Positions 1-9,704 of a stretch of DNA of 40,021 bases are shown here, piece after piece. The DNA comes from Marinobacter sp. (GTDB taxonomy: Bacteria > Pseudomonadota > Gammaproteobacteria > Pseudomonadales > Oleiphilaceae), in assembly GCA_014359475.1 (NCBI GenBank), contig JACIZI010000031.1:1-40021 (forward strand), read 5' to 3'. Each line of letters opens with the position of its first letter. Position 1 is the stretch's first letter. Position numbers and translations under genes: made by a program. A model generated the notes under the pieces. That model ran no database searches and was not told the DNA's origin. It saw nothing but the letters and a program-made list of their open reading frames with translations.

Positions 1-24
1 TGCAACGAAAAAGCCGGGAAATAT

Positions 25-118
25 GAGCCGTTTTCCCACCGGCGCAGTAGATTAGCCTTAAGTCCGACAGGCTGCTAGCAGCCTGTCGGACTTAAGCAAT
101 CGTCTCGAGCAAGGTGAG
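25..118. repeat. palindromic intergenic repeat, copy 1 (REP/REPIN-like)
   Basis: Positions 57-96 form a perfect 40-bp palindrome with two 20-bp arms meeting at 76/77. The flanks GGCGCAGTAGATTA (41-54) and GAGCAAGGTG (107-116) recur around the related element at 25763-25848, but there the two halves are in the opposite order. The element lies downstream of typA outside any gene. The repeat relationship is seen directly; calling it REP/REPIN-like is inference. It could also act as an RNA hairpin or terminator. Confidence 0.7.
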
Positions 119-133
119 ATAAGAAGGTAAATA

Positions 134-150
134 GCCGCGGAATCCGCGGC
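134..150 (-). terminator. possible typA terminator hairpin
   Basis: A 7-bp GC-only stem (GCCGCGG / CCGCGGC, loop of 3) lies 9 bases beyond the typA stop codon. On the minus strand it is followed by TATTTACCTT, which is only a weak U-tract, so termination here is plausible but not certain. Confidence 0.45.
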
Positions 151-159
151 AATTCAGCC

Positions 160-1971
160 TTACTTCTTGTTCGCCCGCTTGCGCTCGTTTTCAGTGAGCA
201 GCTTTTTGCGCAGGCGGATCGACTTGGGCGTGACCTCTACCAGTTCGTCATCGTCGATAAACTCCAGGGCCTGCTCCAGGGTGAACTTGATGGGCGGCAC
301 CAGGCCGATCACTTCGTCCTTGCCGGAGGCACGCATGTTGTCCAGCTTTTTGCCCTTGGTCGGGTTGATCACCAGATCGTTCTCGCGACTGTGGATACCG
401 CACAATTGTCCTTCATACACTTCCTGACCCGGCTCAAGGAACAGCTTGCCACGGCTTTGCAGGGTTTCCAGAGAGTAGGTCAGCGCCGTGCCATTGGCCA
501 TGGAGACCAGCACGCCATTCTGACGGCTGCCCATGGTACCTTCCTTGATCGGTCCGTAATGGCTGAAGGTGGAAGTCAGGATACCGGTACCGGATGTCAT
601 GGTCAGGAATGTGTTACGGAAGCCGATCAGGCCACGGGCCGGGATGGTGTAATCCAGGCGCAGGCGACCCTTGCCATCCGGCACCATATTGGTCATTTCG
701 CCCTTGCGCAGACCCAGTTGCTCCATCACAGGCCCCTGGTGCTGCTCCTCGATATCAACGATCAGGTTCTCGTAGGGCTCCTGTCTGACACCGTCGACCT
801 CACGGATCACCACTTCCGGGCGACCTACCGCCAGCTCGAAGTTTTCCCGGCGCATGTTCTCGATCAGTACGGAGAGGTGCAGTTCACCCCGGCCGGAAAC
901 CTTGAACTTGTCTGCTGAACCGCCTTCTTCCACGCGCAATGCCACGTTATGAAGCAGTTCCTTCTCCAGGCGTTCCCTGATATTACGGCTGGTGATGTAC
1001 TTGCCTTCCTTGCCGGCGAACGGCGAGTCATTCACCTGGAAGGTCATGGATACCGTAGGCTCGTCCACGGTCAGGGGCGGCAGGGCTTCGACATTGTTCT
1101 GGTCACAGAGAGTGTCAGAGATGAACAGCTGGTCCAGGCCACTGACACACACAATATCCCCTGCCTGGGCTTCATCCACTTCCACACGTTGCAGACCGGA
1201 ATGGCCCATAATCTTCAGGATACGACCGTTGCGTTTCTTGCTGTCGGCACCGATCGCGGTCACCGGTGTGTTTGTTTTCACCTTGCCACGCAGGATGCGG
1301 CCGATGCCGATCACACCCAGGAAGCTGCTGTAGTCCAACTGGGAAATCTGCATCTGGAAGGGGCCTTCCGGGTCAACCGCAGGAGCCGGCACGTGATCCA
1401 CAATCGCCTGGAACACCGCATTCATGTTGTCGTCCATGGCTTCGTGGTCCATGCCGGCAATGCCGTTCAGGGCGCTGGCAAACACAATCGGGAAATCCAG
1501 CTGTTCGTCGGTGGCACCCAGGTTGTCAAACAGATCGAACACCTGATCCACCACCCAGTCCGGCCGGGCACCTGGGCGGTCAATCTTGTTGACCACCACA
1601 ATCGGGCGCAGGCCGGCATCAAAAGCCTTCTGGGTTACAAAGCGGGTCTGGGGCATGGGGCCGTCTATGGAATCGACCACCAGCAGCACACTGTCAACCA
1701 TGCTCATTACCCGCTCGACTTCCCCGCCGAAGTCCGCGTGGCCCGGGGTGTCTACGATATTGATATTGTAGTCATGCCACTTCAGAGCGGTATTCTTCGC
1801 CAGAATGGTGATACCGCGCTCTTTCTCCTGGTCATTGGAGTCCATAACGCGCTCATTTTCGAGCTCTTTACGGTCCAGGGTGCCGGACTGACGCAGCAAC
1901 TGGTCGACCAGGGTCGTTTTACCGTGGTCTACGTGGGCAATAATGGCGACATTTCTGAGCTTTTCTATCAC
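160..1971 (-). CDS. typA: ribosome-associated GTPase TypA/BipA
   Basis: Translational GTPase of the EF-G family that binds the 70S ribosome and is used in ribosome assembly and stress or cold adaptation. The product is 603 aa, the usual family length. The G1 motif AHVDHGKT is at residues 12-19, followed by G2 with RGITI, G3 [11 protein letters not shown] and G4 NKID. Domains II, III and V and the TypA-specific C-terminal domain follow. The start codon is GTG (CAC on the plus strand at 1969-1971), preceded by an AGGA-type ribosome site, and gives the family N-terminus [20 protein letters not shown]. The gene is divergent from glnA across a 440-bp region. I could not find a convincing sigma-70 promoter for it. 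Confidence 0.97.
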   Translation of the reverse strand: MIEKLRNVAIIAHVDHGKTTLVDQLLRQSGTLDRKELENERVMDSNDQEKERGITILAKNTALKWHDYNINIVDTPGHADFGGEVERVMSMVDSVLLVVDSIDGPMPQTRFVTQKAFDAGLRPIVVVNKIDRPGARPDWVVDQVFDLFDNLGATDEQLDFPIVFASALNGIAGMDHEAMDDNMNAVFQAIVDHVPAPAVDPEGPFQMQISQLDYSSFLGVIGIGRILRGKVKTNTPVTAIGADSKKRNGRILKIMGHSGLQRVEVDEAQAGDIVCVSGLDQLFISDTLCDQNNVEALPPLTVDEPTVSMTFQVNDSPFAGKEGKYITSRNIRERLEKELLHNVALRVEEGGSADKFKVSGRGELHLSVLIENMRRENFELAVGRPEVVIREVDGVRQEPYENLIVDIEEQHQGPVMEQLGLRKGEMTNMVPDGKGRLRLDYTIPARGLIGFRNTFLTMTSGTGILTSTFSHYGPIKEGTMGSRQNGVLVSMANGTALTYSLETLQSRGKLFLEPGQEVYEGQLCGIHSRENDLVINPTKGKKLDNMRASGKDEVIGLVPPIKFTLEQALEFIDDDELVEVTPKSIRLRKKLLTENERKRANKK

Positions 1972-2099
1972 AACTGTATCCTGGGGGTATGCAAACGCCT
2001 GAGCATTTTCTGATCAGACAAAATTTAAGTGGCGCGAAGTATATAGCAAAGTCCGACTGGTTAATATGAAGATTAACGCCTATCCTGAAAAACCCGGAA

Positions 2100-2116
2100 A
2101 GCACCATTGCCGTGCA
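2100..2116. promoter_or_regulatory. NtrC-like binding site 1 upstream of glnA
   Basis: The sequence AGCACCATTGCCGTGCA matches the 17-bp NtrC dyad TGCACC-N5-GGTGCA with two mismatches. Its centre is 30 bp (about three helical turns) from site 2, the spacing expected for cooperative NtrC dimers. Confidence 0.6.
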
Positions 2117-2129
2117 TTTCAGGCGGTCG

Positions 2130-2146
2130 CGCACCATAATGATGCA
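2130..2146. promoter_or_regulatory. NtrC-like binding site 2 upstream of glnA
   Basis: The sequence CGCACCATAATGATGCA matches TGCACC-N5-GGTGCA with two mismatches. It overlaps site 3 by 4 bp and lies about 130 bp upstream of the start point predicted from the -24/-12 element. Confidence 0.6.
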
Positions 2147-2159
2147 CTTCTGTAGTGCA
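2143..2159. promoter_or_regulatory. NtrC-like binding site 3 upstream of glnA
   Basis: TGCACTTCTGTAGTGCA is a perfectly symmetric 6-5-6 dyad. It differs from the NtrC consensus only by a symmetric C-to-T / G-to-A change. It is about 120 bp upstream of the predicted start point, in enhancer range for a sigma-54 promoter. Confidence 0.6.
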
Positions 2160-2243
2160 CACCCCGGCCTTCGACCGGGCCGGTCGCGCCAAAAAAGCCC
2201 GTACGCCCTGATATTGCGCACTCCGGCTTAAAGACAGGAAATC

Positions 2244-2259
2244 TGGCAAGACTATTGCT
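2244..2259 (+). promoter_or_regulatory. sigma-54 (RpoN) promoter of glnA
   Basis: TGGCAAGACTATTGCT fits the -24/-12 consensus TGGCACR-N4-TTGCW, with exactly 10 bases between the invariant GG and GC. The predicted start point is near 2270, which gives a leader of about 140 nt before glnA. Together with the three NtrC-like dyads upstream this is the classic nitrogen-regulated glnA promoter layout. The motif is seen; its activity is inferred. Confidence 0.8.
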
Positions 2260-2411
2260 TAAACCCAGGCAGCCGATTTTGCAGGTAAGCCTATTCGGCA
2301 TCTGTTAAGCTGCCGGAACCCGGAAAGACGGCTGGCATTCAGCAAACTACCAGCCCGGCAAAACGAACACAGTCATAACCCGCCCAGCGGGCAAATTACG
2401 GAGCATGCATA

Positions 2412-3815
2412 ATGTCCAAGACCCTTGATCTGATCAAAGAACACGATGCCAAATGGATTGACCTTCGGTTTACCGACAGCCGCGGCAAGGAGCAGCACGT
2501 CACCCTGCCGGCCACCGAAGTAGACGACGACTTCTTCGCCGAGGGCAAGATGTTCGACGGCTCATCCATTTCCGGCTGGAAAGGCATCAACGAATCCGAC
2601 ATGATCCTGATGCCGGACGACGAGACCTGTGTCCTGGATCCGTTCACCGAAGAAACCACCGTCAACATCACCTGTGACATCGTGGAGCCCTCCACCATGC
2701 AGGGCTACGAGCGTGACCCCCGCTCCGTGGCCAAGCGTGCCGAGGAATATCTGAAGTCCACTGGCATCGCCGAAGGCGCCCTGTTTGGCCCCGAGCCGGA
2801 ATTCTTTGTATTCGATTCCGCCAAGTGGAAGGTCGACATGCAGGGCGCGATGTACGAACTCTACTCCGAGGAAGCGGCCTGGGTATCCGGCGAAGACTTC
2901 GACCGCAACAACATCGGTCACCGCCCGGGCGTAAAAGGCGGCTACTTCCCGGTTCCGCCGGTAGACAGCCTGCACGACCTGCGTGGTGCCATGTGTGCCG
3001 CGATGGAGTCCATGGGCCTGGAAATCGAAGTTCACCACCATGAGGTGGGTACCGCCGGCCAGTGCGAAATCGGTGTGGGTGCCAATACCCTGACCCGCAA
3101 GGCCGACGAAGTTCAGATCCTCAAGTACTGCGTACACAACGTGGCGCATGCCTATGGCAAGACGGCCACCTTCATGCCCAAGCCGGTGGTTGGTGACAAC
3201 GGTTCCGGCATGCACGTACACATGTCCCTGAACAAGGACGGCAAGAACCTGTTCGCCGGCGATGGCTATGCAGGTCTGAGCGAAATGGCTCTGTACTACA
3301 TTGGCGGTATCATCAAGCACGCCAAGTCCATTAACGCCTTCACCAACGCCTCCACCAACAGCTTCAAGCGTCTGGTGCCGGGTTTTGAGGCACCGGTCAT
3401 GCTGGCCTATTCGGCCCGCAACCGCTCCGCGTCGATCCGTATTCCGTACGTCAACAGCCCGAAGGCTCGCCGTATCGAAGTTCGCTTCCCGGACCCGGCC
3501 GCCAACCCTTACCTGGCCTTTGCAGCCCTGATGATGGCAGGCCTGGACGGCATCCAGAACAAGATCCACCCGGGCGATGCCATGGACAAGGACCTGTACG
3601 ACCTGCCGAAGGAAGAAGCATTGAACATTCCGACCGTTGCAGGAACATTCCAGGAAGCCCTGGACTGCCTGGAAGCAGACCACGAGTTCCTGACCCGTGG
3701 CGGCGTGTTCACCGAAGACATGATCGCCGGCTACATTGACCTGAAGCGCGGTGAAGTGGAAAAGCTGAACATGACCACCCACCCGGTCGAGTTCCAGCTG
3801 TACTACTCCGTATAA
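2412..3815 (+). CDS. glnA: glutamine synthetase type I (GSI-beta)
   Basis: Forms glutamine from glutamate, ammonia and ATP in the cytoplasm, the central step of ammonia assimilation. The product is 467 aa, the usual length. Visible family motifs include [11 protein letters not shown] at residues 46-56, GPEPEFF at 126-132, the ATP-binding stretch [14 protein letters not shown] at 257-270, and NRSASIRIP at 337-345. The NLYDLP-type adenylylation site is DLYDLP at 394-399 with the target Tyr at 396, so regulation by GlnE is expected. The ATG at 2412 follows ACGGAG. An earlier ATG at 2406 is out of frame. The gene is preceded by a sigma-54/NtrC promoter and followed by a strong terminator, so it appears monocistronic. 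Confidence 0.98.
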   Translation: MSKTLDLIKEHDAKWIDLRFTDSRGKEQHVTLPATEVDDDFFAEGKMFDGSSISGWKGINESDMILMPDDETCVLDPFTEETTVNITCDIVEPSTMQGYERDPRSVAKRAEEYLKSTGIAEGALFGPEPEFFVFDSAKWKVDMQGAMYELYSEEAAWVSGEDFDRNNIGHRPGVKGGYFPVPPVDSLHDLRGAMCAAMESMGLEIEVHHHEVGTAGQCEIGVGANTLTRKADEVQILKYCVHNVAHAYGKTATFMPKPVVGDNGSGMHVHMSLNKDGKNLFAGDGYAGLSEMALYYIGGIIKHAKSINAFTNASTNSFKRLVPGFEAPVMLAYSARNRSASIRIPYVNSPKARRIEVRFPDPAANPYLAFAALMMAGLDGIQNKIHPGDAMDKDLYDLPKEEALNIPTVAGTFQEALDCLEADHEFLTRGGVFTEDMIAGYIDLKRGEVEKLNMTTHPVEFQLYYSV

Positions 3816-3838
3816 GGCACCAGCTTTGCCGGAACCTG

Positions 3839-3866
3839 AGCCCCGCCCCGTGCGGGGCTTTTTTTG
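3839..3866 (+). terminator. Rho-independent terminator of glnA
   Basis: An 8-bp stem AGCCCCGC / GCGGGGCT with a 5-base loop is followed by seven T residues, 24 bp past the glnA stop codon. It is a textbook intrinsic terminator. Confidence 0.93.
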
Positions 3867-3954
3867 ATCCTTGACGAACGGTAAGGTGCGGAGATTGAAA
3901 AGCGCGTTGTCGCAGTCGATAATCAGGTGAAACAACTACTCGGGCTGATTCTCC

Positions 3955-4479
3955 ATGACTTCCAGGATTCTTGTGCTCACCGGCATGATCACACTGGCCT
4001 CCATCACCGCTCACGGGGAGGTTTATCGGCATGTGGATGCCCAGGGCAATGTCACTTTCTCGGACGAGCCAATGGAGGGTGGCGAAGCCGTCCAGCTCAA
4101 ACCCGTTACTACCATCACCCTGCCGAAGCCGGAGGACGTGCGGGATGCGCCTGAAGTAATCGAGGAGGCCCGGGAGCAAGGCGAGCGCTATACCAGTGTC
4201 TCCATTGTTTCTCCATCCGATGGCGAGGCATTCCATAGCGGAAGTGGTAACATTCAGATTCAGGTTACCAGCACACCGGCACTGCAGCCGGGCCACCGTT
4301 ACGAGGTCACACTGGACGGCCAACCTGTGGGCCAGAGCACCTCCGGGTCGGTAATGATCAAGCATATTGACCGCGGCACCCACGAAGCGACAGCGCACAT
4401 TATCAATCGGAACGGTATCCGTATTCGCAGCGGCAATACCATTTCCTTTACCGTTCACCGACCGTCCCGCCTTAACTGA
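3955..4479 (+). CDS. secreted DUF4124 domain protein
   Basis: A 174-aa exported protein. Residues 1-21 look like a signal peptide, with cleavage likely near AHG-EVY. It is followed by a DUF4124-type motif, VYRHVDAQGNVTFSDEP (about 23-39), and a C-terminal half rich in beta strands (about 80-170, with VSIVSPSDGEAF and HRYEVTLDGQPVG) that resembles an Ig-like fold. Proteins of this type are often found between glnA and glnL in pseudomonad relatives, but their function is unknown. The start is uncertain: ATG 3955 has a weak ribosome site, and an in-frame ATG lies about 27 bases downstream within the signal peptide. It has no cysteine typical of a lipobox. It lies downstream of the glnA terminator, so it needs its own promoter, which I could not locate. 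Confidence 0.85.
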   Translation: MTSRILVLTGMITLASITAHGEVYRHVDAQGNVTFSDEPMEGGEAVQLKPVTTITLPKPEDVRDAPEVIEEAREQGERYTSVSIVSPSDGEAFHSGSGNIQIQVTSTPALQPGHRYEVTLDGQPVGQSTSGSVMIKHIDRGTHEATAHIINRNGIRIRSGNTISFTVHRPSRLN

Positions 4480-4481
4480 TT

Positions 4482-4498
4482 CGCACCATGCTGGTGCA
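4482..4498. promoter_or_regulatory. NtrC-like binding site upstream of glnL
   Basis: CGCACCATGCTGGTGCA matches TGCACC-N5-GGTGCA with a single mismatch, the best NtrC dyad in the window. A further half site, CGCACC, follows at 4501-4506. The dyad starts 3 bp after the DUF4124 gene and is about 190 bp upstream of the predicted glnL start point, a workable enhancer distance. Confidence 0.65.
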
Positions 4499-4656
4499 TT
4501 CGCACCACAAAAAAGCCATACTCTGACCAGATCCGGGGCGCAAAGGCCGGATCCGGCGGACACTTCCGTTCCCTCTGCACCAATCCATAGCGCCCCGGCA
4601 AGGCGTACCAGCCCATGCCCGGCAACAGCGCATTATTTACGCTCCTGATTACAAAC

Positions 4657-4672
4657 TGGTTCGCTTCTTGCT
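4657..4672 (+). promoter_or_regulatory. possible sigma-54 promoter of glnL-glnG
   Basis: TGGTTCGCTTCTTGCT has the invariant GG-N10-GC spacing and the TTGCT -12 box. It has two mismatches in the -24 box (TGGTT instead of TGGCA). The predicted start point near 4684 leaves about 19 nt to the glnL ATG, with the ribosome site AAGGGAG inside. Confidence 0.5.
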
Positions 4673-4702
4673 AATCAATCCACGACATGTAAGGGAGCAT
4701 CC

Positions 4703-5772
4703 ATGGCCACACCCGCGGAATACAAAAATATCCTCGACAGCCTGACCACGGCCGTTCTGGTACTCGGTGAGGGACTCGCCATCAAATACCTGAACCCGGC
4801 GGCGGAAAGCCTGTTCGAAACCAGTATCACCCGCAGCCAGGGAAACCCCTTCAGCGACGTGCTGGTGGATTCCCGGGATGCCCTGAAAACCCTTCATGCC
4901 GCTGCCGAGAATGGCCAGTCCTACACCCGCCGCGAAGCAGAGTTCTGCCTGCTCAGCGGATCCCGGCTGATGGTGGATTACTCCGTATCGCCAGTAGGCA
5001 TTGACCCCAATGAAATGCTGGTGGAAATCCAGCCAAGGGACCGGCTACTGCGAATCAGCCGGGAAGAAGACCTGATCGCCCAGCAGGAGACCACGCGCAT
5101 TCTGGTTCGCGGCATGGCCCATGAGATCAAGAACCCGCTGGGAGGCATCCGCGGGGCCGCCCAGTTGCTGGACCGGGAACTGGCAGGCGATGACCAGCGG
5201 GAATACACCCGGGTCATTATTGACGAGGCCGACCGGTTACGCTCACTGGTGGACCGCATGCTGGGGCCGAACAAGGCCCTCAAGCTGGCCAGCACCAACA
5301 TCCACGAAGTGCTGGAGCGGGTGAAGACGCTACTGGAAGCGGAAAGCCGCGGGCGCATCAAGTTCTGCCGGGACTACGACATCAGCCTGCCGGAACTGCA
5401 GGGGGACAAGGAGCAACTGATTCAGGCCTTTCTGAACATTGCCCGCAACGCCATGGAGGCTGCCTTTGAGAACAACCACCCCGGAGAGCCGCCGATGATT
5501 ACTTTCCGCACCCGGGTACTGCGCCAGTTCACCATTGGCCATATCCGTTACCGGCTGGCCTGTCGGGTGGACGTTATCGACAACGGACCGGGCATCCCCC
5601 AGGACCTGCTGCAAAACATCTTCTACCCGATGATCAGCGGCCGGGCCAGTGGCACCGGCCTGGGCCTGTCCATCACCCAGAGCATCATCGGCCAGCACCA
5701 CGGGCTGGTGGAGTGCGAGAGCGAGCCCGGCAAAACCGATTTCACCGTCTTCCTGCCCCTGGAGGAGAACAA

Positions 5773-5776
<4 letters not shown>
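4703..5776 (+). CDS. glnL: nitrogen regulation sensor histidine kinase NtrB (GlnL)
   Basis: Cytoplasmic two-component kinase that, together with PII, phosphorylates or dephosphorylates NtrC according to nitrogen status. The product is 357 aa. It has a PAS domain at about 5-110 and no transmembrane segment, as expected for NtrB. The H-box GMAHEIKNPLGGIRGAAQLL has the phospho-acceptor His140. The N-box is ARNAMEAA, the G1-box DNGPGIP, and the G2-box GTGLGLS near the C-terminus. The start ATG at 4703 follows AAGGGAGC. Its stop overlaps the glnG start by 4 bp (ATGA), indicating translational coupling. Its promoter region carries an NtrC dyad, suggesting autoregulation. Confidence 0.96.
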
Positions 5777-7200
<1,424 letters not shown>

Positions 7201-7500
7201 TCCGTTGGCCTCCCGCACCGGATGTCGGCCAATTCCGTTGCGAACCGGGGCCAGGCGGCTCACTACACTTGCAAGCTCACTCCCCAGTGTGAGCCAATAC
7301 AAAACGATAGACAAAGCCGATGGACACAACAACCTTCGATTTTCAACCTGGCCGTTTGAAGGAACGAGTTCAAGGGACCGCCTCAGCATGTGAATAACAG
7401 GAACTGACACCGGGCTTAAGGGTTTTCAGAGGAAAATCTCGCAGCAAGGTTTTTATATCGGGATAAACTAGCTGCCAATCAGTATAGAAAATAGCATCGA
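7201..7500. other. intergenic region without recognised features
   Basis: About 300 bp between the end of glnG and the ssb terminator. A 63-codon open frame at 7205-7393 has no ribosome site or recognisable sequence, and no clear promoter or strong hairpin was found. Confidence 0.5.
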
Positions 7501-7538
7501 TAAAAAGCCTCCAAGCCCAAAATCAAGGGGCTTGAAGG
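7501..7538 (-). terminator. Rho-independent terminator of ssb
   Basis: On the minus strand an 11-bp stem CCTTCAAGCCC / GGGCTTGGAGG (one wobble pair) with a 9-base loop is followed by CTTTTTA. It lies about 45 bp beyond the ssb stop. Confidence 0.88.
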
Positions 7539-7583
7539 TCATTTCCCGGATTATAAATCAGGCTTCCCTTTATCAGGTAAACG

Positions 7584-8108
7584 CTAGAAGGGAATGTCGT
7601 CGTCAAAATCATCCACCGGTTCCGGCATACCACCGCCCTGCTGGCCCTGGTTGTAGCCACCGGCCGGGGCGTTCTGGTTCTGACCACCCTGCTGGGAGGG
7701 TTGCGGCTGCGACTGGGGCGCCCCGGCGGGCTGTTGGGACTGATAGTTGTTGTCGCCACTACCCCGGCTGTCGAGCATCTGCATCTGGCCGTTGATGTCG
7801 ACCACCACTTCCGTGGTGTAACGGTCCTGACCGTCCTGGCCCTGCCATTTACGGGTCTGCAGTTTGCCTTCGATATAGACCTTGGAGCCTTTACGCAGGT
7901 ACTGGCCCGCCACCTCGGCAATTTTCCCGAACATGACAATGCGGTGCCATTCGGTCTTGGGAACCATCTGACCGGTCTGCCGGTCCTTGTAGCTCTCATC
8001 GGTTGCCAGACTGAGGTTGACCACCGCATTACCGTTGGGGGTATAGCGGGTTTCCGGGTCCTGCCCCAGGTTGCCGATCAGAATTACCTTGTTTACGCCT
8101 CGTGCCAT
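7584..8108 (-). CDS. ssb: single-stranded DNA-binding protein
   Basis: Binds single-stranded DNA in replication, recombination and repair and recruits partner proteins through its C-terminal tip. The product is 174 aa. The OB fold spans about 1-110, beginning [20 protein letters not shown] low-complexity Gln/Gly/Pro/Asn linker spans about 115-160. The acidic tip DDFDDDIPF at the end is the conserved protein-interaction peptide. The start was set at the ATG on 8106-8108 because residues before it in the longer open frame are not SSB-like. The ribosome site is AGGAGC. It lies 55 bp downstream of the MFS gene on the same strand and is probably co-transcribed with it, with uvrA divergent beyond. 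Confidence 0.97.
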   Translation of the reverse strand: MARGVNKVILIGNLGQDPETRYTPNGNAVVNLSLATDESYKDRQTGQMVPKTEWHRIVMFGKIAEVAGQYLRKGSKVYIEGKLQTRKWQGQDGQDRYTTEVVVDINGQMQMLDSRGSGDNNYQSQQPAGAPQSQPQPSQQGGQNQNAPAGGYNQGQQGGGMPEPVDDFDDDIPF

Positions 8109-8163
8109 GATTTGCTCCTGACTCACTTGCTCATTGACCCCGGACTTCCCTGCCGGGATCGGG

Positions 8164-9531
8164 TTAACCGGTACCAGCCTGCCGGACAAACGACATGTCC
8201 GCAAGCTGCTGCTCATCAAATTGCTGCTTGTCGACTTTGAGATAGGCGGTGCGTGCCTCCCCGACAATCACTACGTCCCGCACGCCGGGCAACCGGCGCA
8301 AGGCAAGATCCACCTCATCAAAGCTCTGCCAGCCCTGTTGCAACTGTACCACGAAACTCCTGGTGTAACCCGGGCTGGGCATGGTCAGTGCCACCAGCAG
8401 CCAGACGGCAATCACCGCCACCATAAACCACATGACGCCGTTCGCGCCCTGGGTTTCCAGCAGCAGGCCACCGATGCTGCCACCCAGAAACGCACCACTG
8501 AACTGAGAAGTGGAATACACGCCCATGGCGGTGCCCTTGCTGGCTGCCGGGGCTTCCTTGCTGACCAGTGACGGAAGCGATGCTTCCAGCAGGTTAAACG
8601 CCATGAAAAAGAAGAACAGCGCCCCCCAGGCCAGCCAGAAGCTGGAGCCGACTCCGGTCAGCCCGGCCACGGAAAGCCCCAGCAGCAATACCGCTCCGGC
8701 GAAGACCGGCTTCATCCTGCGGTACTTCTCGCCAATGATAATGAACGGCACCATGGCGAAAAAAGAGGTGACCATCACGGTCAGGTAGAACCACCAGTGA
8801 TGGGCCGATGGCATGGACAGCTGGTTCTGCAGCAGCGAGGGAACCACCAGGAATACCGCGGTCAGCACCAGATGCAGGGCGAAGATGCCGAAATCCAGAC
8901 GCAACAGGCGGCCGTTGCGCAGCACCTGGCCCAGCATCCTGCCGGCAGGATGAGTGTCAGCGCTGATCACCCGGCGTTGCGGATCTGGCACAAGGCGCCA
9001 CACCACCAGCATCGCCAGACCACCGAGGATGGCAGTCGCGAAGAAGATGCCGGAGAGACCAAACAGGGAACCCAGCAACGGCCCCAGTACCAGGGACAGG
9101 GAAAAGGACAGGCCGATGGATATGCCGATGGTCGCCATGGCCTTGGTGCGCTGCTCTTCCCTCGTCAGATCACTGAGCAGTGCCATCAACACGCTGGCCA
9201 CCGCCCCGGCCCCCTGAAGAATCCGACCGAGAATCACAACGTATATGGAATCGGCGGCTCCTGCCAACAGGCTGCCGGCACAGAACAGCGCCAGACCAAT
9301 GTAGATCATCCGCTTGCGGCCAACGCGGTCTGACAAGAGCCCGAACGGGATCTGCAGCAGGGCCTGGCTCAGCCCGTAGGCTCCGATCGCGAAACCCAGC
9401 AGAGCAGGCGTAGCCCCGACCAGGTCTTCTCCGAGCAGCACGAACACGGGCAACACCATGAACAAACCCAGCATGCGAGTGGCATAGACGGATGCCAGAG
9501 CAGCTACTGAGCGCCTTTCCAGTGTGTTCAT
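8164..9531 (-). CDS. MFS transporter with C-terminal YAM domain (YajR-like)
   Basis: Inner-membrane major facilitator of about 12 transmembrane helices, 455 aa, almost exactly the length of E. coli YajR. Motif A is visible as [12 protein letters not shown] in the loop after helix 2. After the last helix an extra soluble segment of about 65 residues starts near [10 protein letters not shown] and runs through [23 protein letters not shown]. It resembles the ferredoxin-like YAM domain that marks YajR. Substrate unknown, probably drug or proton antiport. The start is ATG 9531 (MNTLERRS), preceded by GAGGTAG. The longer open frame to 9597 adds a non-conserved tail without a ribosome site. Placement between ssb and uvrA matches the pseudomonad order. 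Confidence 0.9.
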   Translation of the reverse strand: MNTLERRSVAALASVYATRMLGLFMVLPVFVLLGEDLVGATPALLGFAIGAYGLSQALLQIPFGLLSDRVGRKRMIYIGLALFCAGSLLAGAADSIYVVILGRILQGAGAVASVLMALLSDLTREEQRTKAMATIGISIGLSFSLSLVLGPLLGSLFGLSGIFFATAILGGLAMLVVWRLVPDPQRRVISADTHPAGRMLGQVLRNGRLLRLDFGIFALHLVLTAVFLVVPSLLQNQLSMPSAHHWWFYLTVMVTSFFAMVPFIIIGEKYRRMKPVFAGAVLLLGLSVAGLTGVGSSFWLAWGALFFFFMAFNLLEASLPSLVSKEAPAASKGTAMGVYSTSQFSGAFLGGSIGGLLLETQGANGVMWFMVAVIAVWLLVALTMPSPGYTRSFVVQLQQGWQSFDEVDLALRRLPGVRDVVIVGEARTAYLKVDKQQFDEQQLADMSFVRQAGTG

Positions 9532-9597
9532 AGCAGGAACTACCTCGGGTTGCCGGGCACCATGGGCCGGAACAATGAAACTTGAAAACGGCGACAT

Positions 9598-9606
9598 ATT
9601 GTATCA
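9598..9606 (-). promoter_or_regulatory. possible extended -10 promoter for the MFS-ssb unit
   Basis: On the minus strand TGATACAAT is a good extended -10 (TG-N-TACAAT), about 67 bp upstream of the MFS start codon. No matching -35 box was found, which extended -10 promoters tolerate. Confidence 0.35.
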
Positions 9607-9644
9607 GATGCCCTCGGGGCATGGGCATACGCACTGCCAACTCT

Positions 9645-9674
9645 TTCACGCCCCGGGGCATTAGCCGGTATACT
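9645..9674 (+). promoter_or_regulatory. possible sigma-70 promoter of uvrA
   Basis: TTCACG (9645-9650) and TATACT (9669-9674) are separated by 18 bp and lie 30 bp upstream of the uvrA ATG. I found no LexA box (CTGT-N8-ACAG) here, unlike E. coli uvrA. Confidence 0.35.
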
Positions 9675-9704
9675 GGGCGTTTCTATTCTCCGAGCGAGGT
9701 TTTA

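Noticed and set aside
949-2013. 354-codon plus-strand open frame opposite typA
   Set aside because: It is the antisense shadow of typA, with no ribosome site or family resemblance.
2038-2066. sigma-70 promoter of typA with TATACT as -10
   Set aside because: No acceptable -35 at 16-18 bp.
2562-3935. 457-codon minus-strand open frame opposite glnA
   Set aside because: It is a GC-driven antisense frame of glnA with His/Val-rich low-information sequence.
7205-7393. 62-codon open frame downstream of glnG
   Set aside because: No ribosome site, no recognisable motif, and AT/GC composition like non-coding DNA.
9604-9704. LexA (SOS) box in the MFS-uvrA intergenic region
   Set aside because: I searched for CTGT-N8-ACAG and found no acceptable match. 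SOS control of uvrA cannot be supported from the sequence.
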